Source of the DNA: Microvirga lupini
Lineage (GTDB): Bacteria; Pseudomonadota; Alphaproteobacteria; Rhizobiales; Beijerinckiaceae
Direction: 5' to 3'
Assembly (NCBI RefSeq): GCF_014191055.1
Contig: NZ_JACHWB010000001.1
Span: forward strand, 1,083,875 to 1,147,874
Length of the DNA stretch: 64,000 nt
Under the pieces are notes generated by a model. That model was not told where the DNA came from. It made no database searches and worked only from the letters and a program-made list of their open reading frames with translations. Both the position numbers and the translations under genes were made by a program. Shown here piece by piece: positions 59,165-64,000 of this stretch. Every line of letters begins with the position of its first letter. Positions within the stretch are counted from its first letter, which is position 1.

Positions 59165-59169
59165 TCCGC

Positions 59170-60075
59170 ATGTCCCGCCGCTTTGTCACCCTGGATGTTT
59201 TTACGGGCGAGCGCTTCGCCGGAAATCCTCTCGCTGTCGTGCTTGATGCCGAAGGCCTCGACACGGCCGCGATGCAGAGGATTGCGAAGGAGTTCAATCT
59301 CTCCGAAACGGTCTTTGTTTTCTCGGCTTCCGAGCCGCGCCAGCGGGCCGATATCCGCATCTTCACGCCGGCACGCGAGTTGCCCTTCGCCGGTCATCCG
59401 ACTGTGGGAACGGCCGTGCTTCTGGCTCTTCTGGACCAGGGCGGCCAGCCCGGCGCCGTGGCTTTCGGTTTGAAGGAACAGGTCGGGATCGTACCCTGCG
59501 CCGTCGAGGTGGCGGATGAGGCGAGCGGTACGGCGCGCTTCCGTCTGCCGCGCTTGCCCTTCGTTTGGGGCGAGGGCAAAGACTCTACGGCCTGCGCATG
59601 GGCGCTCGGCCTTGATCCGACGGAGATCGGCTTCGACCGGCACATTCCAAGCCGCCATTCGGCAGGCGTCGCGTATGACCTTGTCCCTGTCTCCTCGCTT
59701 GAAGCATTGGCGAAATCTAAACCTCAGGGTGAGGCTTTCGACAGGGCGTTCGGCGACAGCGACCACCCGGCACCTTATGTCTATGCCCGAATCCCCCAGG
59801 CAGACGGCTTACGCTTTCGCGCCCGCATGTTCGGATTGGGGATGGGCATTGTCGAAGACCCGGCGACAGGTTCTGCTGCGGCCGCCTTCGCGGGCGCTCT
59901 CATGCAATGCGAGCCTCTGGGTGACGGCGAGCACGACATCGTCATCGAACAGGGTGTCGAGATGGGGCGCCCGAGCGAGATCAGGCTTCAGCTTGTCATC
60001 AAGGATGGAGCGCTTGCTTCCGCCGAGATCGGCGGCGGTGCCGTGATGGTGAGCCGCGGCGAGATTCTCGCGTGA
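59170..60075 (+). CDS. PhzF family isomerase-like protein
   Basis: 301 aa from MSRRFVTLDVFTG (59170). Two-lobed epimerase-like fold; LDVFTGERFAGNPLAVVL, the Glu of FNLSETVF, and FAGHPTVGTAVLLA are family hallmarks, as is DPATGSAAAAFAGAL. PhzF itself isomerises a phenazine precursor, but most members have unknown substrates, and no phenazine genes are present. Overlaps the NUDIX gene by GTGA at 60072-60075. Confidence 0.9.
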   Translation: MSRRFVTLDVFTGERFAGNPLAVVLDAEGLDTAAMQRIAKEFNLSETVFVFSASEPRQRADIRIFTPARELPFAGHPTVGTAVLLALLDQGGQPGAVAFGLKEQVGIVPCAVEVADEASGTARFRLPRLPFVWGEGKDSTACAWALGLDPTEIGFDRHIPSRHSAGVAYDLVPVSSLEALAKSKPQGEAFDRAFGDSDHPAPYVYARIPQADGLRFRARMFGLGMGIVEDPATGSAAAAFAGALMQCEPLGDGEHDIVIEQGVEMGRPSEIRLQLVIKDGALASAEIGGGAVMVSRGEILA

Positions 60076-60785
60076 ATCGCGACATCGAGATCCGGCGCGT
60101 CTCTCGTGTCGAGGCGTCTTGCCGCCCTTTCGACTGGGCCTGGCCCAAGCAGAACCGGCAGTTCATCTCGGAGAACTGGAAGCGGCGCACCGTAGGGAAA
60201 CCGCAGATGTTCAACGGACGCGTGCTGCTGCTGCAGGACGTGGCCTTTGAACGGGATCTCTGCCGCAACACCTATTTCGAGGTGGATTACGCCGACTTCG
60301 TCGCCTGGATCGATAAGGGCTATCCTGATCCTGCCATTGCCAACGGCTTTGCCATGGGCGCGCTGCGCGGGTCCGACGGCGCTTACATCTGCGGCGTGAT
60401 GGGCAACGGCACGACAAATGCGGGCCGCGTCTATTTCGCGGCCGGCACGCCCGATCCTTCCGATCTGCGGTCCGACGGCACCGTCGATCTTGCCACCAGC
60501 CTCACCCGGGAGCTTGCTGAGGAGACGGGCCTGCAGGAAGGCGAATATCACGTGGATGATGAATGGATCATCGTCCAGCGCTGGCCGACCATCGCCCTCC
60601 TGCGCATGGTGACCCTGCCGGTGCCGGCGGAGGAGGGCGCGGCCAAGATCCGCGCCAACATCGCCCGGCAGCACGAGCCCGAACTGCAGGATGTACGCAT
60701 CATCCGCGGGGCAGGGGACATCGACCCCGAGCGAATGCCGTTCTTCCTGCAGTCCTTCTTCGGCTGGGTTTTCGATCAAAGATAA
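60072..60785 (+). CDS. NUDIX-fold protein with incomplete first part of the NUDIX box
   Basis: 237 aa from a GTG start coupled to phzF. The region LTRELAEETGL fits the core of the NUDIX box, but the Glu expected six residues after the leading Gly (G-TVDLA-T) is Thr here. Catalytic Glu residues of REL-x-EE are kept. Probable nucleotide hydrolase or a divergent family member. Its 3' end overlaps the convergent lipoprotein gene by 10 bases. Confidence 0.8.
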   Translation: MNRDIEIRRVSRVEASCRPFDWAWPKQNRQFISENWKRRTVGKPQMFNGRVLLLQDVAFERDLCRNTYFEVDYADFVAWIDKGYPDPAIANGFAMGALRGSDGAYICGVMGNGTTNAGRVYFAAGTPDPSDLRSDGTVDLATSLTRELAEETGLQEGEYHVDDEWIIVQRWPTIALLRMVTLPVPAEEGAAKIRANIARQHEPELQDVRIIRGAGDIDPERMPFFLQSFFGWVFDQR

Positions 60786-61081
60786 CCGTGTCGCGCCTTC
60801 GTGGCGTTGACCATCCGGACAGCCTCTGCATCGCGTCCTGCGGCACAGGCAGCCTCGGCCTGAACGAGTTCGCGATCCACCCGGTTGTAGACGGATTGGT
60901 TCACATGGCCCATGGCAAGGTCATTGCTCATGACGGCGCGGTAGCGGCTAATTTCGCCAGTGCATCCGGTGCCGGAGCTGCCGGCCATGACGCCGGTGCT
61001 GACGGGTGCGGTGGCGGTCTGATTGCAGGCGGCCAGCATGAGGGCGCCAGTCAGGAGCAGGGTGGGGGTGACGATCTTCAT
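60776..61081 (-). CDS. Small lipoprotein
   Basis: 101 aa. Signal peptide MKIVTPTLLLTGALMLAAC with lipobox LAAC (Cys19) and a GAGGAG ribosome binding site. The mature part is helical, with two further cysteines and repeated charged segments (YNRVDRELVQAEAACAAGRD). No family recognised. Confidence 0.78.
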   Translation of the reverse strand: MKIVTPTLLLTGALMLAACNQTATAPVSTGVMAGSSGTGCTGEISRYRAVMSNDLAMGHVNQSVYNRVDRELVQAEAACAAGRDAEAVRMVNATKARHGYL

Positions 61082-61231
61082 GGGTTCATCTCCTCAGCGA
61101 ACTTCGTGGGCAAGGAACAAAGGCCAAGCTTCGTCTGTTCTAGGGCACTTTCCCGAGAGACCAGTCTCGCCGAGCTTCGAGTCATAACCCATCTGATCGA
61201 CAATCCTTTGCTTTTCATTTGTTTCAACGAC

Positions 61232-61260
61232 TTGCCTTTTGAAAGGCGCGCCATTACAAA
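61232..61260 (+). promoter_or_regulatory. Possible leuA promoter
   Basis: TTGCCT (61232-61237), 17-base spacer, TACAAA (61255-61260). Position fits a transcript that includes the leader peptide at 61313. Moderate match only. Confidence 0.35.
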
Positions 61261-61312
61261 CAAGCCCGTTGTTCGCGGCTCAAGCCTGCGGCCGAGGAGG
61301 ATTTGGGCAGCG

Positions 61313-61408
61313 ATGATCATCGGCTCCCCCAGCGCAAGCATGAACGGCACCGCTTCCGCGGCCGCTCGCGCGCGTCTTCTTGGCCTCCTTCTCCTTAGCT
61401 GCCCCTGA
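61313..61408 (+). CDS. leuA leader peptide
   Basis: 31 aa from the ATG at 61313, preceded by GAGGAGG (61294-61300); an in-frame ATG at 61340 would give 22 aa. The peptide ends ARARLLGLLLLSCP, with six Leu in seven residues just before the end. It lies 95 bases before leuA. Such a leucine run ahead of leuA is the signature of ribosome-mediated attenuation by leucine supply. Confidence 0.8.
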   Translation: MIIGSPSASMNGTASAAARARLLGLLLLSCP

Positions 61409-61444
61409 GGGTCGGCTGGGCGTTGCCGCCTGGGCTCTCAGGGG
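61402..61444 (+). promoter_or_regulatory. leuA leader stem
   Basis: CCCCTGAG (61402-61409) at the leader stop pairs perfectly with CTCAGGGG (61437-61444). A second small hairpin GAGCC-CGAA-GGCTC follows at about 61472-61485 without a T-run. These are candidates for alternative leader structures. Confidence 0.5.
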
Positions 61445-61503
61445 TTCTGGACAAGCAGGAACAACCTTGAGCCCGAAGGCTCCTCCCGAGAAGGACTAGA
61501 CTG

Positions 61504-63066
61504 ATGACCGCTTCCGTATCCGGCTCCCCCAAGGACCGCGTTCTGATCTTCGACACCACCCTGCGCGACGGCGAGCAGTGCCCCGGCGCCACCATGACCC
61601 TGGAGGAGAAGCTCGAGGTTGCGGAACTGCTCGACACCATGGGTGTCGACATCATCGAGGCTGGCTTCCCCATCGCCTCGAACGGCGATTTCGAGGCCGT
61701 ATCTCTCATCGCCAAGCAGGTGAAGCGGGCAACCGTCGCGGGCCTCGCCCGTGCCATCTCGGCCGATATCGCCCGTGCCGGCGATGCCGTGCGCCATGCG
61801 GCTCGGCCTCGCATCCATACCTTCGTCTCCACCTCGCCGATTCACCTGGCCCATCAGATGCGAAAGTCGGAAGAGGAGGTGCTGGAGATTATCACCAACA
61901 CCGTGACCCAAGCCCGCAATCTGATCGAGGACATCGAGTGGTCCGCCATGGACGCCACCCGCACCCCGATCGACTACCTGTGCCGCTGCGTGGAAGCCGC
62001 CATCAAGGCCGGCGCCACAACGATCAACCTGCCGGACACTGTGGGCTATGCCACGCCCGACGAATACCGGGCCATGTTCCGCGCTGTGCGCGAGCGCGTG
62101 CCGAACGCCGACAAGGCCATCTTCTCGGCCCATTGCCACAACGATCTGGGCCTCGCGGTTGCCAATTCCCTGGCAGCCCTGGAGGGCGGCGCGCGGCAGA
62201 TCGAATGCACCCTCAACGGCATCGGTGAGCGCGCCGGCAATGCGGCTCTGGAAGAGATCGTCATGGCGATCAAAACCCGCGGCGACGTGCTGCCCTACGA
62301 GACCGGCATCGAGGCCACCATGCTGACCCGTGCCTCGAAGCTGGCGTCCGCCGCCACCTCGTTCCCCGTGCAGTACAACAAGGCCATCGTAGGCCGGAAC
62401 GCCTTCGCCCATGAAAGCGGGATCCACCAGGACGGCATGCTCAAGAACGCCCAGACCTACGAGATCATGACGCCCGAGAGCGTCGGCGTCTCTAAGACGT
62501 CCTTGGTGATGGGCAAGCATTCGGGCCGGGCGGCCTTCCGCAACAAGCTGGAGGAGTTGGGCTACAGCCTGTCGGACAACCAGTTCCAGGACGCGTTCGA
62601 GCGCTTCAAGGAACTCGCCGACCGCAAGAAGCACGTCTACGACGAGGACATCGAGGCGCTGGTCGACCAGAACATCGCCATGGCCCATGATCGCATCAAG
62701 CTGGTCTCGCTCCACATCGTGGCCGGCACCCGCGGCCCGCAGCGCGCCACCATGCGGCTCCAGGTGGACGACCGGATCGTCGTCGAGGAGCAGGAGGGCA
62801 ACGGCCCGGTGGATGCCACCTTCAACGCCATCAAGGCCCTGGTGCCTCACGAAGCGGTGCTGGAGCTCTACCAGGTCCATGCCGTCACCGAGGGCACCGA
62901 CGCCCAGGCGGAGGTCTCTGTGCGCCTCTCGGCCGACGACCGCAGCGTGACCTCCCGTGCCGCCGACCCGGATACCCTCGTAGCCTCAGCCCAAGCCTAT
63001 CTGGGGGCCCTCAACAAGCTCATGAGCCGGGGTGCCCGCCTGCATGCCCAGCACGCAGCGGAATGA
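61504..63066 (+). CDS. leuA: 2-isopropylmalate synthase
   Basis: 520 aa. First committed step of leucine synthesis. The catalytic barrel has [16 protein letters not shown], the metal-site [13 protein letters not shown], and [11 protein letters not shown]; the C-terminal about 120 residues are the leucine-binding allosteric domain ([31 protein letters not shown]). Class I LeuA. Leader peptide attenuation upstream, strong terminator downstream. Confidence 0.96.
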   Translation: MTASVSGSPKDRVLIFDTTLRDGEQCPGATMTLEEKLEVAELLDTMGVDIIEAGFPIASNGDFEAVSLIAKQVKRATVAGLARAISADIARAGDAVRHAARPRIHTFVSTSPIHLAHQMRKSEEEVLEIITNTVTQARNLIEDIEWSAMDATRTPIDYLCRCVEAAIKAGATTINLPDTVGYATPDEYRAMFRAVRERVPNADKAIFSAHCHNDLGLAVANSLAALEGGARQIECTLNGIGERAGNAALEEIVMAIKTRGDVLPYETGIEATMLTRASKLASAATSFPVQYNKAIVGRNAFAHESGIHQDGMLKNAQTYEIMTPESVGVSKTSLVMGKHSGRAAFRNKLEELGYSLSDNQFQDAFERFKELADRKKHVYDEDIEALVDQNIAMAHDRIKLVSLHIVAGTRGPQRATMRLQVDDRIVVEEQEGNGPVDATFNAIKALVPHEAVLELYQVHAVTEGTDAQAEVSVRLSADDRSVTSRAADPDTLVASAQAYLGALNKLMSRGARLHAQHAAE

Positions 63067-63072
63067 TTAAAC

Positions 63073-63103
63073 GAGAAAGGCCCGTTGAGCGGGCCTTTCT
63101 CTT
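63073..63103 (+). terminator. Intrinsic terminator after leuA
   Basis: GAGAAAGGCCCG (63073-63084), TTGAG loop, CGGGCCTTTCTC (63090-63101): a perfect 12-base stem with T-rich 3' arm. Confidence 0.9.
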
Positions 63104-63362
63104 GGTCAGGGCAATGTCGAAGTCTCGAACCCTCAAGCTTAAGGGCTTGAGGCAACCCTCATCAGTAAACGTAGCATTTGTGGGTTCGGCCTGATCATTT
63201 TTGCTCGAAGATGCAACGAAGTTGGCCCATTTCATAAGGCTCCTGGGAAAATCCGCGCCTGAGGCAGAAAACCTTGCTTATAGGGCTAGACAGCGGGTAC
63301 CCGGTTTGTTACACGCACGGCCTCTTCAGCGGTCATCGCGCCGCTGAATTCGCTTCGGCGAC

Positions 63363-63438
<76 letters not shown>

Positions 63439-63961
63439 ATAAAATCAATCGCTTAGATGGGGTTTAAGTTAGAACGGGCCAACCGTTTTACACCCGTTTT
63501 ACAGACTTGGTTCTCTCTTCAACCTCTCTCGCTTCCGTATTGCGGACCCCGCAAGTCTAAGATCATGGCCAAGATAGTAGGCTCCAAGGATCGCCAATCG
63601 ACCATTCGGAGCGGTTGCTGAGCATTCCGGTGGCGAGGATAAAGGCCTCGTCCTTTTCGGCCCGAAGGATCTGCGGCGTGGCATAGGTGATGGTGAGAGC
63701 GGCAGCCAAGCCCAATCCGAGCGGTGCCCTCGATTGGGCAAGTGGGCATGATTTTTCGCTGGGTTATGCCGGGTTGATCAATGGACCCTGAATCGGCGCT
63801 CATGTTCATCGATTGTACGACTAGTAGTCGTCGTTCCAAATTCCTGTATGTGAAAGAGAAGTCCCGGCCGCATACAGACATTGGTTCTCTTACATAGCCA
63901 ACCTAGCATCCCTCCCTGCAACTCAGAAAATGTTGCACGAACTAAGAAATATGGGAGGAAC
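63439..63961. other. Gene-poor stretch after tRNA-Lys
   Basis: No supported gene. It contains a tandem repeat of CCGTTTTACA (about 63483-63504), overlapping minus-strand frames with no recognisable protein, and a 15-base palindrome (63817-63831). Base composition drops toward the right end. Could be a degraded or horizontally acquired junction next to a tRNA, but no integrase or att duplication is visible here. Confidence 0.5.
63817..63831. promoter_or_regulatory. Perfect palindrome, operator candidate
   Basis: ACGACTA-G-TAGTCGT, about 130 bases before the gene start at 63962. May be a regulator site; weak evidence. Confidence 0.3.
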
Positions 63962-64000
63962 ATGATGTCGAAGTACGCTGTTACCATGCTGGGCATTGCC
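63962..64000 (+). CDS. Start of a truncated gene (runs off the window)
   Basis: An ATG at 63962 (or 63965) follows GGGAGGAAC, a strong ribosome binding site, and reads MMSKYAVTMLGIA to the window edge, consistent with the start of a signal peptide. Product unknown. Confidence 0.5.
   Translation, partial: MMSKYAVTMLGIA

Noticed and set aside
60563..61408. Frame of 281 codons spanning NUDIX gene and leuA leader
   Set aside because: Only its last 31 codons, from 61313, look translated as the leuA leader peptide; the rest overlaps the NUDIX and lipoprotein genes.
63499..63881. Two overlapping minus-strand frames after tRNA-Lys
   Set aside because: No recognisable protein family, no ribosome binding site, and mutually overlapping frames; could at most be a decayed remnant.

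Overview
The window is a chromosomal segment of a high-GC alphaproteobacterium of the order Hyphomicrobiales (Rhizobiales). The best guess from gene content is a Methylobacteriaceae-type genome such as Microvirga; this is inferred, since no 16S gene is present. Supporting signs are the bamD-recN pair, the fumC-DUF4169-RHH and thyA-folA-hflK-hflC-degP orders, a circularly permuted two-piece tmRNA with the tag ANDNYAPVAVAA, a GTTC-N7-GTTC LexA-type operator, and an EcfG-type (GGAAC-N17-GTT) stress promoter. Nearly all of it is core genome. No transposase, integrase or CRISPR array is visible.

Layout. 0-3 kb: bamD and recN. 3-11 kb: a small secreted protein divergent from an OmpR/QseC-type two-component system, a LysE exporter, a secreted peptide, a LuxR regulator, a secreted M28 peptidase and a nucleotide-sugar epimerase-like protein. 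10.6-14 kb: a repeat-rich intergenic region with an SOS-type promoter, then an unusually long, compositionally mosaic ligA. 14-27 kb: an AraC regulator with azlCD, then pepP, prmA and uvrD, interrupted by a stress/redox group (SDR, GFOR-like oxidoreductase, cyclopropane synthase, manganese catalase). 27-37 kb: a thioesterase, a D-lactate-type dehydrogenase, a large AsmA protein, fumC with its two small partners, a P450, and sspB next to the tmRNA gene. 37-45 kb: thyA, DUF2293, a secreted M64-RTX metallopeptidase, a GNAT enzyme, folA, hflK-hflC-DUF2065-degP. 45-50 kb: acetyl-CoA synthetase, serB, miaA and a DUF155 protein. 50-55 kb: ilvI, GST, ilvH, a DUF924 protein and ilvC. 55-61 kb: a CNB-patatin phospholipase, small proteins, DedA, pdxY-phzF-NUDIX and a lipoprotein. 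61-64 kb: leuA, tRNA-Lys(CTT), and an AT-richer stretch ending in a truncated gene start.

The branched-chain amino acid genes are a theme. ilvI is preceded by a 16-residue leader peptide containing Leu-Ile-Leu-Val-Val and a clear attenuator; leuA is preceded by a leader peptide ending in a Leu-rich run. The tmRNA gene lies just upstream of sspB, so the tag and the ClpX adaptor that recognises tagged proteins are encoded side by side. The two strongest anomalies lie together: a LexA-box promoter feeding a roughly 380-base structured leader, and the downstream ligA, whose middle falls from about 72% to 37-47% GC and carries about 170-180 extra residues between its last helix-hairpin-helix motifs.
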